A stretch of DNA of 64,000 nt. It comes from Cephalotrichum gorgonifer. Lineage: Eukaryota; Ascomycota; Sordariomycetes; Microascales; Microascaceae. This document shows positions 23,489 to 36,450 of the stretch, in pieces. Numbering within the stretch: position 1 is the stretch's first letter; each line of letters starts with the position of its first letter. The notes under the pieces were generated by a model. The model did not search any database. It worked only from the letters and a program-made list of their open reading frames with translations, and was not told the origin of the DNA. The translations under genes were made by a program, and so were the position numbers. Location: positions 454,648 to 518,647 of the forward strand of contig ONZQ02000003.1 of NCBI GenBank assembly GCA_900312665.1. Reading direction: 5' to 3'.

Positions 23489-26400
23489 ACGGCCGCCCGC
23501 CAGGTCCCAGCCGGATACCCGAGGTCGATTAATGACGGGTGTGATAGCTGGTTGATAGGCGACAGAGCTGGGCAGAGTTAGGAAGGTGAATAAGCTAGAT
23601 ACGACTACTGAGAGATTCTCATGTTAGCCGGGATGATGGCGACGGTGAAAAGTTGATTGGCGGGGGACTATGGGGTACGACCTGTGGGGCGCAAGCTACT
23701 GAGTACGACTCGTGGCTGTCCACTACAAGTGGTATGGGGTTTGAGGCGGTCAAGGGTTCAGGGGTTCAAATAGTTCACCGGTTTCCTCCCAAGATTGGAT
23801 TGAACATGCGAGTATTACGAATATTACTCGCATATACCCTTGAATATACACGGAATGGAGTACGACGTGGTCCCGAGAATCTGGAGATATTGGCATTTTG
23901 GCGAGATTGAGCGAGAGTAACGGTAGCAAACACCAGTAATAGAAACAATAGCAGAGCAGTATTAACAGTAGCAAGACAACACCAACAATAGTAACAGTGC
24001 AGTGGTCGTATAGTACAGTAACCACGGACGAACTGCAGCCGTGCGGAAAGCTAATCCAGTCCGTGTCCGGCGGGCCGGGAAGGGACGCCGGCAGGGACCG
24101 GGTGAGGAGATCCGACTCCTTTCCTTTTTTTTCTCTTTCACTTTTCACTTTCCCCCCTCCGAACTCTTCTTCCTCCATCGGAGGGCGGAAGGAGATGCTC
24201 CTTGGTCCGAACTCGCTCGAAAATGGCAATGGTACTCGTACACACACATGCGGAGCTAATGATCCTCCCTCCGGTCCATTTGTCCTCGTTAAGATCAAGG
24301 GTTAGATGGTTCTCGAACCCGGAGCTAACTGATTTCGTAATGATGTCGTACCGGGGTAGAAGAAAGAGTCTAGGAGCCTGGAGTCTGGGGGTTACCGGGG
24401 GACATGATGGAGATGGAGGGGAGGGAACCGGGGGCTCATGGGCCGCAGGCTGCACGAAGCGGAAAGGTCGAGGCCGAAACCGTCCCCCTCTACGGCCCTT
24501 GCACAATGCGACGGGGTAAACTACGACGTGCTATCGGACCTTTACCCTTGTGGCCGAAAAGTGTGGTTGGCAATTTAGGTCGTCAGCCCAGTGAGAGGCC
24601 GGCCCCTGAGTGTGAAGAGGGTGGTATTATTTCTAGACCTGGAAAAGCGGATGTGCCTATCCCTGCCTTGTTGTTTCTGGACTCCCGAGAACAAAAAAAG
24701 TGCGGAGTGCGACGTCGCTCTGCGCTAGAGCGGAGCGGAGGGATGGACGGGCGTGTCGTTTTGAACGAATGCGAAGGATTTCTTACGGCCGTGCGCGGGA
24801 TTTCGGCAATCTTGGTACTTGTGCAACGCAGCTCGCTCAGTTGGTGCTTTCTGGACCTCCTGAGCTGGTCGTGTAATAGGGCTTACGAGTACAAAGGAAT
24901 ATCCGTGTTGCTCGACGTTGCACTCGTACCTGTCAGCGGGCCGACGGCTGACATTTCGCGAGATGGAGTGGTCCAACGTACAACCGTCTCCGTCGTATAG
25001 GGATGGAGAGTAATAAGATCCTCGTAGGAAAAAGGGGGCAGGTAAAAAGATTGTCGCAAAAACGATCGACTAGTACTTGCAGTAGTGATAACGAACGGAC
25101 CTGATCCATTGAGAGCTTCCACGCGAGATCCGCGCCAAGGGACCACAATTGCCATTGTGCGATTCGTGCCCAATTACTCCATCCGGACAGGTCGCAGCGC
25201 CGGCGGGGACGAAGCTCCGCCAGTCGAGATTCAGAGGCGGCCAGCCCTTCGGAGGACAAGAGTCCAATCCCGAGGATGGATATTATTAGATAATCCTCCT
25301 AGGCTTGGAGGTTTGGCCGAGGGCCAAGAACCGGTGCCTGGCCTATCACTATTACTCGTTCTTCGTACGCAATGATCCTTGTGCGAGTACGGGCCAGGTT
25401 CCGCTCTTTCTCAGAAGGCATGACTCTCACGGGCCTCTCCGTGTCCACTTTTCTGGGAATCCGCCCCGGTGTGCCCCTGTGCCTCCTTCCCTCCTTCCCT
25501 CCTTCCAATGGCGCGGTGGTCTACCCCCTGCAAGGTTACCTCCGGTTAACTCTACAACGGGGTAGCGTACTTCGTCTACCAGGCTCTGGCCACAATACCT
25601 CGGGCTATACCAGGTTAAGTCTTGCATGAACCACTACCACGTATTCCATCGAGTATACTTGTTCTAGTACGAGTAGAAATCTCGGAGCGGGCACGGGTGT
25701 GCACCCGTGAGAATGTGTGGTTGTTGCGCGTGGGGAGGGAGGAGGCGGGAGTCGTGGTCAAAACCCGGGTTCTGCTGTCGCTTCGGCGTCCTATTTCTTC
25801 CACCGAGCTTCCATCACGTCAGTAGACGTTTTCCCTCACCTTCCATACTCTTGTGCCCCTGCATTTATGCTAGGTCGGTACAAGCATTATTCCGCGAAGC
25901 TTGACCGAGGTCGAGGGTGGGGGGACTTTATGAGCAGAGAGAAAAAAAAAACGCCCAGGCTAACCCTGTCTCTCAGCCTAAAATGGTGGCTTGGAGTTGC
26001 CGTTTGCATGTGCCTGTCCCTTGTTAGTGCTCGTTTACAGAAAGTTATTATCATTCCTGAGGGCGCGAATAGGAAGCCCCTTGGTTATGTTGTATGCACA
26101 AGTACCCATACTATTGGCTCAGCACTTTGGCTACTCGACCCACCCCGCCTGCTGAGCTCAATAGCCAAGTGGACCGTACTAAGTACCCACGCCATTCATG
26201 CGGACATGCTCCTACCATTGTACCTTCCTACCCTACTACCCCACCCCCCCTCTTCCCCCGCCGCACTCGAGCCACCCAGAGGGGCGACCACACCCACGCG
26301 CTCTCTACACGTGCGTTTGTTGTAAGGCAGGCGCGACCGACATCAGGACCCCCGAGTTCGGTGGGCAGGTAGGAGGTGAACTGAGTTGATCGGGGGAGGA

Positions 26401-27190
26401 CAGCGGATGCGATTACTGACAGATACCCCTTTTAGGAAACTTATGGGAACTCAGCCTGTCCGCTCTTGCTCTGTTTGGTAAAGGCTAGATGCGTAGATTC
26501 ACCGAGTCCGTTCTTGTCGTTGACCTTTGGTTTGGGGGAGGGTGAAGGAAAGAAAGGGGGGGTGGTTGACGCGAGAACGACTCACACCCTCCTCACACTC
26601 CCCTCCGAGTAACTCGTATCTTGGCCCAAAAGGCTCAGTCTGCCTTCTACCCCCCCCCCCCCCCTTCCCACCTCACAAGTATACTCGACTCGATTTCTTG
26701 GTCCATTTTCGCTCTCTCAAAGGGGTGGTATTATTCGTACTCTTGAAACGGGGGAGCCTGCCTTATTCGATCCCATTCTGCTGGGCTGAATATACTTGTA
26801 TTGAGTATTACGGAGGAGCCCACAAGCCACCTTGGCTTCGGATTCCACCTTGCCTCTCTCTGCAACTTTCCTCTCCAGTTCCAGTTCCAGTTCCAACCCT
26901 ACCCTCCTTTCTCGTCCCCCCCCTTCCTCCTCTGCGAACTTTCCCCTCCAACTTTCGCGGCCCTATTTTCAATGGACGGCGACATTCCGGTCCCTCTCTC
27001 GTGAATACGTCGTCCAAGCGTAAATCGTTTGCTCGAGGAAGACGCCCGGGCTTCACACCCGTCACTGGCGTATAATAGCGCACCGCCCGCCCGCACGCCC
27101 GCTCCCCTTCCCCCTTGCCCCCTCCCCTCCCGCCTCGCATACCTCCCGTCCCGACGACCAAGTCACGTCACCTCGAACCACGGCACCGCA
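23489..27190. other. long intergenic region, no gene recognised
   Basis: This 3.7-kb stretch follows the TMEM16 gene. Several frames of 180-200 codons are open on the plus strand (for example 24404-25000 and 25717-26325), but their translations are compositionally odd and match no family. TACTCGTA words occur at 24233, 24884 (as TACGAGTA) and 25668 (as TACGAGTA). A run of about 15 C lies near 26650. From about 26.6 kb to the next ATG the DNA is pyrimidine-rich leader. Confidence 0.5.
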
Positions 27191-30100
27191 ATGGATCTCG
27201 TCGACGACCTGGTCCTGACTCCTTTCAAGGAGATCGTGGACAAGGCGCAAACCGCCGTCGACAATGCTGGCGACGATAACCCCGACATGCTCAAGGCGAG
27301 CCAGACCCTACTCAAGGAAGGACAAAGGGCACTTAAGAGAATCGAGCCCATTTGCAAGAAGCACTTCGAGGAGTACGGAACCAACTTTACCGATGCGCTC
27401 AAGGAAAATGGTAAGTCTTGACCTACAATCTTTTTTTTTCCTTGCCTATCACTAGAATCCTCCTACCGCTCACCACTCAGCCACGTTCGTGTCCGTGGCC
27501 AGCCATGCGCGCGGCCTGCTAACGTTAAGTCTCCCCTTCGTCTAGACGAGATTGCGCAGTACCGCAGTGAGCTCAACGATTTCCTGTGGGAGTTCGACGA
27601 CTATATTGAGGTCGATGAGTTTGACCCCGATGAGTTCACTAAGCTCCAGAAGCTGTCCCGGAAGGCCGCGCCCCGCGTGTACGACATCATCATGAGGATG
27701 AAGTTGGAACCCGCGCCGAGGGATGCGACCCCTCTCTCCCCTACGCTCTCCGCGGCCGCCCCTGTGCCCCCTGCGCCCCCCGCACAGCCATCTCCGAGTG
27801 ACAGCGGCCTGTCAAGTCCCGTCAAGGGACGGCGGTCTGCCAACTCCGACATTGGCGACCCGAACGGCATGCCACCACCGCCTTTGGAAACTATGATGCG
27901 GCGCCCCATACCTAGCCGTACTACGCCGCCGCCTATGGCGCCTCTGCCCATGCCCCCACCCCGCCGATCGCTGCCGGCGACGCCCGTGGAGGCAGAGCAC
28001 TCTGGGCCCGCAGAATTCCCCGTCCCTCCTGTGCCACCGACTCTGAATCCGTGGGATATCAAGACTAAACCTTCCACGATCAACCACCTGCAACATGCTA
28101 CAAGGCCTCCAAGCCTGCCGGAGCGCCGGCGGCCCCATGCGCCGACCCAGGCCGACCTCGCTTTACTTCCCCATATCGATGTGCAACCCCTAATGCCAGA
28201 TATGCACCTGAACCCTCGCTACTCGCAAATGCTGCAGGACGCTCAGCCGAGGCATACGCATACGCTACTGGCGCAGGAGTTGCAGCAGAGACGCTCGCCG
28301 ACACCGCAACATGACCTGCAGCAAAGGCACTCTCAGCAATCCAATGACGCGCAGCAGAGGCACTCTCAGCAATCCAACGACGGGCAGCAGAGGCACTCTC
28401 AGCAATCCAATGACGCGCAGCAGCGGCACTCTCAGCAATCCAACGACGCACAGCAGAGGCACTCTCAGCAATCTAACGACTCGCACCAGACGTTTTCACA
28501 GCCGCCGCTATCGCCGACCTCGATAACCTCGAGCCAGCCCCTGAACGAATCCCCAACTCTCGGTATGGCACAGCCCGCGATTCCCCAGTACGCCAGGGCC
28601 CGCATGGTCGGATTCCCTCCAACCTCCCACCGGCCCCTAGACCATTCTATCCCGGAACACGATGAGGTTGATGGCAACGGATACGCGTTCGTGCAGCAGC
28701 CCCAGCAGTACGGAGACCGGAACTACTCAGGATCTAGCCACCCTGTGACCAGCCTCTCGCGGCAACACTCGGGCTCGGATTCTTTCCGCAGCTCCGTCTA
28801 TGGCACGAACTCGTCTACGGGGGACAACCGTACGTCCGGGACCTCGGTGTCGGTGTACGGCACCAATTCGTCGATAGGAGATCACCATACGTCCGGGCAC
28901 TCAGCAAACGAGGGCTCTGTAGGAAGCCCGGTCTTCAGCCAGGGGCCAACGCCCGGAACCCCGGCTAGCCCACGGGATTCTGGGGGTTTGCAGGTAGTGC
29001 CCATGGCCTCGCGCGAGAATGAAGGCCTGATACCCGTCGAGCCCGACAAAATGACGCAGGGTACTCCGCTTCCGACTCGACCAGCACGGGATACATCTAT
29101 CACCCTGAGCAGCTCGTTTTACGTCATGAAGGGCTTCTGTGAGGGCGCGAAGGAGGTCATGCGCGGCGAACTCGGGGTCAAGAAGGTGAAGAAGCCGACG
29201 TTCATGGGCTCGCAACTCACAGCCAAGTGCACGCACTGCTTCTACGAGCTAGACTGGAAGGAGATTGAACTGGATATTAACCAAAGTAGTATGTACCTCA
29301 GCAGTTCTTGCCCACGATCCAGCCGTGACGGCCAGCCAAAACTACTAGCTGCTAACACTCTAACAGACGACGCGAACTTCGCGATCGGTGACGTCGGCTT
29401 CCGCATCCGGTTCCTACAGAAGAGCCACCTGCCGACGAGGCGAGCCGACGAGGCCTTGTACGGCTGCGTCTTCTGCATCCAAGAGGGCCACACATCGCAG
29501 GACGGCGACGCGACGGTGTTCTTCTCGCAGCGCGAGCTATGCGAGCATCTCGCGCGGCATAGTAGGCCGCTGCCGCATGTTGGGGGGGTAACGGTAGTTG
29601 ATGAGCCGACGATACCCCTAGGTATGCGCACGAGCTACGATGTGCACCTCCGGGTGCCGCCGGCACCGTCGGCGCTCGACGACAAGTGGGATGAGATTGC
29701 GATGCGACCGACGGTTACGGCCAAGGAGACGGTAAAGAAGATGTACGGGATGAAGCTGCTGCACGACCGGACGCCCGCTTTCGAGCTCGCGGTGGGGGCG
29801 AAGATCATCGGCGTGGAGTTCCCAGAGCAGTACAATGGCGAGTGGTGCATGGGCTACCACGAGGGGAAGTACGCGTCGTTCCCCTTCGAAGTGGCCAGGC
29901 TGGAACCGCCACCTCCGCACGAGCTGAGGATGGGGGGCACGAGTACGGTGAAGGCCGTGGCGAGGTGGAAGTTTGTGGCTAAGGACAAGTCGAAGGCGGA
30001 GTGGTTGAAGTTCGACAAGGGGGACGTCATTAGCAACATCAACTGTGAGTTTCCCTTTTTTTTTTCTCTTCTCCCTCCATTACCACCGCCCTGCGGCCTC

Positions 30101-30446
30101 CCCCATATCGGTTTCCCGCTAACACCACACAGGGTCCGACCGCGATCACTGGTGCTGGTCCGGCACCAACTCGAAGGGCAAGTGGGGAATATTCCCCAAG
30201 TCGCATCTCGACCTCCAGACGCTGCGAGAGACCGAGGACTCAGACCGCTCGAGTACGTTGAGCGGGGCGGCGTCAGTAAAGCCCAAGAGCATACTGGGCC
30301 GCATGACATCCTCGCGGAAGTCAGACGAGAGGCCCGAGACGCCCAAGATCCCGAAGGGCGCGAAGGGTCCGAAGACTGAGAAGGCTTCGAAGCCAAGCGG
30401 GTACATACCCCTACCCAGTTATTCACATGTCGTTGCGATGCACTGA
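27191..30446 (+). CDS. SH3-domain protein with Gln/His/Ser-rich tandem repeats
   Basis: Predicted cytosolic adaptor, 984 aa, from exons 27191-27410, 27546-29288, 29367-30044 and 30133-30446 (phases 1, 1, 1). The N-terminal 150 residues are charged and helical (MDLVDDLVLTPFKEIV to RKAAPRVYDIIMRMK), of a type seen in uncharacterised filamentous-fungal proteins. A long Pro/Ser/Gln-rich linker follows, with an 11-residue repeat. Then comes a folded region with a cysteine-containing stretch (CTHCFYELDWKEIELDINQS, later YGCVFCIQEGHTS and CEHLARHSR), which could bind metal; that is inference. The SH3 core is near the C-terminus: ARWKFVAKD, FDKGDVISNINWSDRDHWCW, GKWGIFPKSHL. The tail is basic (KIPKGAKGPKTEKASK). 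SH3 proteins of this kind usually dock to proline motifs in actin or signalling complexes; the partner is unknown. Confidence 0.82.
28319..28483 (+). repeat. five in-frame 33-bp tandem repeats (QQRHSQQSND-x)
   Basis: Five near-identical 33-bp units encode an 11-residue unit, QQRHSQQSND followed by A, G or S. The units differ at a few positions, mostly silent or in the last residue. The repeat lies in the disordered linker of the SH3 protein. Whole-unit gain or loss keeps the frame, so the copy number probably varies among strains. Confidence 0.93.
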
Positions 30447-33400
30447 GGTGGGGGCTGACTCTTTCCTTTCTGGAGGGAGCTCGGGTAGACCGACTTCGAG
30501 TTGAACACCGGGGATTTTCCTATGTTATTCGAGGGGGCTGTATGAGGTATGTATACCTTACATATGTTTTAAAGAGGACGGGGGCGGTTTTATGCGCAGG
30601 GAGTGTTTTATGTTGGATTTCCATATACCCAAGGGGCACCCGTTTTGGCTTATTTTTTTTTTCTCTCTTTCATCTCTTTTGTCATTTGAGGATGAGTGTA
30701 TGTACGAGAGGATGGTATAAGTTGAAATAGGGGGAGTATATAGACTGGTTCATAAAATGGCCATTTTTCCAGTTTCAGCTTTACCTTGGTTCCAGTCTTC
30801 GTCTACATGTAATAGGGGATAGTTTTGGTCTCGCGGTGCTCTTTGCCTTTACTACATGTATCCTGGATGGGCATGTGTTAGGCGTGTAAGTCGGTAGGCT
30901 TCCTCCGTTTTCGAGAGGTGCATGTATGTGTGAGTTGAGGGGTTTGGGGGCCGCCGGGTGAGATTGGACGGGAAGAGCTTCGGGACGAGTGCCTCGAGCA
31001 ACAATGCCGACCGACCAGGAAAAAGGTAAGAATAAAAACAAGACCCTGGATTTTGTTCCCCGGTGACATCTTGGTTCGGCTGGCACATGCACATGCAGGT
31101 CGGCAGCGTGGAACGGCCCAAGGGGTCCGAGTGTTCAGTACAGGAGTAAATAAGAAAGATACCGAGAAGAATAAAGAAAAAAAAGAAAAGAAAAAAAAAA
31201 CCCCCTGGGTCGGGACGGGCATGAGACGGTTTCGGCTCCGGGAGGCTGGGTATTTTCGGATTTCTTTATCTTGGCCGTTACCCTTCGTTTTCTTTCTCCT
31301 TATTTGTAGGTCGGTCGTCTGAGCTTCGGCGATCGACCTACTCTCTTTGGATACAAAACAAAACATTGGCCCCATCTCGTCTCGTTCTCGTCTCGTCCAG
31401 GGTCCTTGATAGCGTTCGAGATAATAGCTTCACTCACTTCTGCTGTGATACGATGCTATTGTGGATTTCCGGGTTCCACCACCAACAGCAGCGGAACTGC
31501 CGCTGATGGTGGGTAGGACTATGGGGGATCGGCGTGTGGTATTATGCACGGGTTTGATGTCTTTGTCGAGAGAGGACCGGGCGTCGTGATTCAGGTGTCC
31601 AAAGTAGGTCATTTTACCGAGAAACATATCCGCCCTCGCACGTCGACACGTAAAATGTCACCAAAATACCCTCTTTCCCCGCGGAACCCCGCAAGATAAT
31701 TCCGACTATTCTTCTTTAAGACTAATGTAATAGCTATTATGTTGGTGCCCCCGACGGATTTTTACTCCTGTCGCCACTAGCCTCCACGGGTGGAGCTAAG
31801 TCTGCTAAGTTCAACGATTGCTTGTGATATATGACATGATCCGCGGCTACGGAACATCGTTTTCCCCTCTCTTCAAAATTCGCTCTCATAAAAAGCGGAA
31901 CCGGGAGCCACGAGGCCCGTCCCACTCCGAGTCCATTTTTGGTGTCTGGGATACCCCGGCTTCTCGGAGATCCAGGTTTGATTCGCCAGGGTAGAACTGG
32001 GGAGGATTGGCTGTGGACTGAGGGCTCATCTACTGCTTGTACGTTATGACCCGTATTACTCGTACTCTGTGTTTTTTTCCTTCCTATATTTGTACCAAGG
32101 GAAATAAATGCTCATATACTGTACTGGTCGCAACATCAATTGTCGACATCATCCGGGAGAACAAACAACATACTTGTAACAACTCCGCCGTAAACCGAGA
32201 CACGCTTACATCCTCCGGCCGAGGCGGGCAGGTACTTTGTGCGAGTCTCTCGTTCCACAACTCCCACTCGCCCTGTTTGCCAATGCCCTCAAGTGAATCT
32301 CTGGTTCTCACGGCCGTGCTCTCCACAACCAATACTGGGTCGCACCCTTCCATGCAATTTCCCACGTGGCCTCCCCGGGAGGGTATCGCCGCACAGATCC
32401 CTGTCCCTCTTGAGCGGTCCAGGAATCTCACACGTCGGGGAGTGAGCACAGACGACTAGGAGCTGGCTGGCCTCATCGGAGGGGACAGTCTCCGAGGTAC
32501 TACCTTAACAGAAAATTCAAGTATTATTGCACCCAAGTCCAAGTACCGCAATGTGTTCGAGTGGTGGGTTGAGATGCGATGTGGCAAAACAAGGGGGTCG
32601 CCCACATGTCCCGTTTTTCGGCTTGTCTGCCATGCGCGAATTCGACTCGGACCATTCCCTGGCCCCAGCAACCCCGGATTGTCTCAACTGGCAGCTGAGA
32701 CGGACTTGGTATTGGGATGGGCTCCTAAGCCAGCCACACCGAACAAGTGCAGTTTGGAAAGATGCCACTTGCCTCGGTGGCATTATTTCTCCGTAATACG
32801 AAGGATAGGGGCGGGGAGGTATGGCGCCCCCTGCCTGGGCTGACACTTCTTGTCTCGTCGAAGATGTCATGCGTCCGCCCTCGGAATGTGGAGTTGGGTG
32901 GAATGCGTGTTTGCTTGAGCTGTCACAGCAAATCCTGCATACATGTCGGGGCAGGCACGGCCAGAGCCGGCCCTTCTCGCTGGTGTCTCTCGGCGGGTGC
33001 AGGGGGTGCAAGGTGGTGGGAGAGAGGTACTTGTATAATACCAGACGGCCCAAGCGTGGTTGGAATGGACACCAGGAAATCTCGATACGGAAAATGATAG
33101 ACCCTTCAGAACGGGTGGTCCTGGTATTACTGGGCGACGACATGGTAGTGACTACCCTGTATGTACTCGTGAATGACCATCTCCATCTTCGCCCCGACGG
33201 CGTTTGTTGAGCCTCGATTCGGCCAACAATACAAGTACAGGTGAACAGGGCGCTGCCTTCATCCCGAGTCCCTGCTCAGCCTTGGTAAGACTTTTTTTCT
33301 CCATCCACCATGCAAGGCAGCATCCATCTACGAAACCTGTAGATGGACTGAATGGCATTACTCGTTTGTCAAAAGTACGGGCACCCACTCGACGACCGAA

Positions 33401-34951
33401 TGTTAGAAGTAGACTTTGTAATCACGGGGACTCGTATTATTGCTACATGTACTCAGTAATGCATTCCCCTTCATCACCCCACCATTGATTGTTTCCAACC
33501 CTCTTCCTATTGTGACGAGTGAAGTGCGTAAGCCGCGCCCTGTGGCTGAAAGTCCACCAAAGGGAAGGAAGCTGTTGTCCTGGCTCCGGAACTTTTCTCT
33601 AGAATGCTTCAAGCCTCTCACACTAGGCACTAGCATGAATACCTATTAATACTTGCACGAGTAGTAGCATTACGAGATCCTTGACGGTGACGGTGGTCCT
33701 CCCTCAAGACCCCCTTCCTTGGCCCCCAGTGACGACTTCGTTGTGTTACCTGTCCGAGGTACGCCGTAATTTTCAGGGCGCGTCTCTTTGCATGTAAGTA
33801 AAGTACTTATACCCCATCTTCCTACCAATTGTGCCTTAGTCCGCCGTTAGGAGTACCTCTCTTGGACTTCGGTATCCGTCCTCGGCCCTAGCATACTGTT
33901 ACACTTGTACGAAGTACCATCTCCGGATTGCCTGAAATGACTTGCTTCGCATCTCTCCAGTAGGTAGCATTTGAACTGCTTCGCCAAGCCTGCCAGGATT
34001 AGTTCACATTTTCCCTTTCCACCACATCCGTCTTACCGAAAGCCCTCGACTCTTCTCCCCATCCTCCCTTCTCTATTAATTATCTCGAGAAAGGCGTCGC
34101 ATCCCCTCTATTTCCCAGATCGCGTGAATCCGCCTTACTGCCCGCCCTCCTAGCCGCCCAGTGCCATTATCACCTCACCGGCACAGCCCACCGAGTGCCA
34201 AGTACCGCTATTGTCGCGAACAATCGTCCTCCATCCGTCCCCCCCCAGATCCATTTATCCGTCTCCATCTTCTCCACCATCCGCCATACACCATTCGTCA
34301 TCCCGCACCACCTGGGCCTTCTCCGACCTCACCACACCCTCCGCTTTAGATTCCACTAAGGATTTTAGGTCGCTCGCAAGAGGCCCATTCTACCCCATTA
34401 CCCACCTTCGCCAGCCACGTCACAGCCGGCTCAATCCTCAATCTCGCCCATCGACGAAAGTCAGCCCTGATCCGACTCTCATCCCGTTGCTCATTCGGCT
34501 CCCCGCGATTCTCGACCTTTCCTCAAAACTCCCAGCCAAGACCGAGTCGAACCTCGCCCCACCTTTCTCGTTGGTGACCCCGAATCCCGCAAAGCCTCCC
34601 TGCCATTGTTTCACAACTACATCCGTTACACCGACGCAAAATTGTGCGAATAGTCGAGGTCTGCCGTTCCTTCAGACGCCATCCTCCACCTGCGCGCCTG
34701 ACTGCGAATCGGGGGGGAAAATATCACGCTGCCCGAGCGCCTCGACCAATCTCTCTCGACGACAGCCGTCCTCACCCTATCATCTTGACTTTGACATGGG
34801 CCCTGCGGCAACCGGTTTCTGATCACACCACTACAGGAAGGAAGACGAGAACCCATATTCGTCGTGAAACGATACCCGCTTCATCATCGAGGCTCTCGCC
34901 CGTCCATTTCGAAATTCAATCGCCGGAGTGGATACTTGATAAATGTTCGAA
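30447..34951. other. long intergenic region and G-alpha leader
   Basis: This 4.5-kb region lies between the SH3 gene and the G-alpha gene. The first 300 bases are T/G-rich and fit a 3' UTR. Short direct runs of CTCGT occur near 31380-31397. A TACTCGTA word lies at 32057, and related TACTTGTA-like words near 33028, 33229 and 33653. From about 33.97 kb to the ATG the strand is strongly C/T-rich and is probably the promoter and long leader of the G-alpha gene. A 203-codon frame at 34211-34822 within it looks like a composition artefact. Confidence 0.5.
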
Positions 34952-36450
34952 ATGGGTTCCTGTATGAGCTCAAACAATGAGGAGGTGTCGCGGAAGAAAC
35001 ACAGTCAATCGATTGACAAGCAGCTCGAGGAAGACTCGAAGAGGCTACGGCGAGAATGCAAGATTCTACTCCTAGGTAAGAATCACACTCTGCTATCGCC
35101 GACGTGGTCGGCTGAGACGAGAAGGGAGGGGGCTTTTCCCTCGGCCTCAGGGGTTTTGGCATCATGGCTAACCTTATCTTTTTGATGGCAGGTTCCGGCG
35201 AGAGCGGCAAGTCGACGATCGTGAAGCAGATGAAGATTATCCACTTGAAAGGCTATTCCGACGACGAGCTCTACAACTACCGCCCCACCGTGTTTAAGAA
35301 TCTGGTAGAATGCACCAAGGCAGTCATCATGGCGATGCAGCTGTTCGAGATACCCTTCGCGAACGAGGAGAACGGCATCCATGCGAAGTTCTTGATGGAG
35401 TACGCCGCCGAGTCCGGACCCCAGGCCATGATCAGCCCAGAGGTCGGGGTTGCTGTGAAGGCGATCTGGAGCGATCCCGCGAGAGACATTCTCATGGAAA
35501 GACAGACGGAATTCTACCTCATGGACTCCGCGCCGTAGTATGCGATAATTCCAATCACTCGGGAGTGTTGGACCAATGAGGTGCTAACTATTAGTAGTTT
35601 CTTTAACGAAGTCGAGAGGATTGTTTCCCCCGGCTATCTTCCCAACGAGATGGATGTCCTACGGGCGAGAACGAAAACCACCGGTATATACGAGACGAGG
35701 TTCCAGATGGGCCAGCTCAGCATCCAGTATGTATTCACTATTCTTCGGTCGAGAGACTGTGCTTTTGGGCACAATATGCTTACGCTTTCCACAGCATGTT
35801 CGACGTAGGTGGTCAGCGGAGCGAGCGCAAGAAGTGGATCCACTGCTTCGAGAACGTGACGTCCATTATATTCTGCGTTGCGTTGAGCGAGTACGATCAA
35901 GTATTATTGGAGGAGAGCAGCCAGGTACGTCCTAACGCTCCTTAGATCTTTATCTGCTTGGCCCTGCCTCCTCGGGAAGCAGCGGCCTGGCCTGTGCTAG
36001 CATAGCTAACAGCACACTTCTAGAACCGAATGATGGAAAGTCTTCTTTTGTTCGACTCGGTCGTGAACTCCAGATGGTTTATACGGACCAGCATCATTCT
36101 CTTCCTGAACAAGGTCGACATCTTCCGCGAGAAGCTCGCCCGGTCCCCACTAGGGAATTACTTCCCCGACTACTCGGGGGGGCTCGACGTCAACAAGGCG
36201 GCGAAGTATCTCCTGTGGAGGTTCAACCAGGTCAACAGAGCCCATCTCAACCTCTATCCACAGTACGTCCGTCCCCGTCAGCCTGTTGTCATTGCTCGCA
36301 AAGACATGTATGTATACACGTGTGAGACGCTGACCATTCTTGTGTGACAGCTTGACGCAAGCCACGGACACCTCGAACATCAGACTGGTATTCGCCGCCG
36401 TCAAGGAGACGATCTTGAACAACGCGCTCCGAGACTCCGGTATCCTATGA
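34952..36450 (+). CDS. gna-3: heterotrimeric G-protein alpha subunit, group III (GNA-3/GanB/MagA type)
   Basis: GTP-binding alpha subunit that in filamentous fungi links nutrient or carbon sensing to adenylate cyclase. Exons 34952-35075, 35192-35537, 35598-35726, 35795-35924, 36024-36262, 36351-36450 give 355 aa. P-loop GSGESGKS at 42-49; switch I Arg181 in RARTKTTG; switch II DVGGQR at 203-208 with catalytic Gln207; NKVD at 272-275; TQATDT near the C-terminus. The N-terminus MGSCMSS offers Gly2 for myristoylation and Cys4 for palmitoylation. The C-terminus is RDSGIL, so the pertussis-toxin cysteine of group I is absent. The N-terminal wording ([26 protein letters not shown]) and [18 protein letters not shown] identify group III rather than GNA-1 or GNA-2. 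An ATG 9 nt upstream (34943) is in frame but would bury Gly2. The exon 2/3 junction uses the second of two TAG acceptors (after 35597). Symbol by homology to Neurospora. Confidence 0.95.

Noticed and set aside
24404..25000. 198-codon frame in the TMEM16-SH3 intergenic region
   Set aside because: Composition is unlike the real genes, with no motif and no splice-consistent extension.
32517..33143. 208-codon minus-strand frame
   Set aside because: No resemblance to any family; no intron signals or neighbours that support it.
34211..34822. 203-codon frame ahead of the G-alpha gene
   Set aside because: It lies in C/T-rich leader sequence; the translation is Pro/Ser-rich without any family resemblance.
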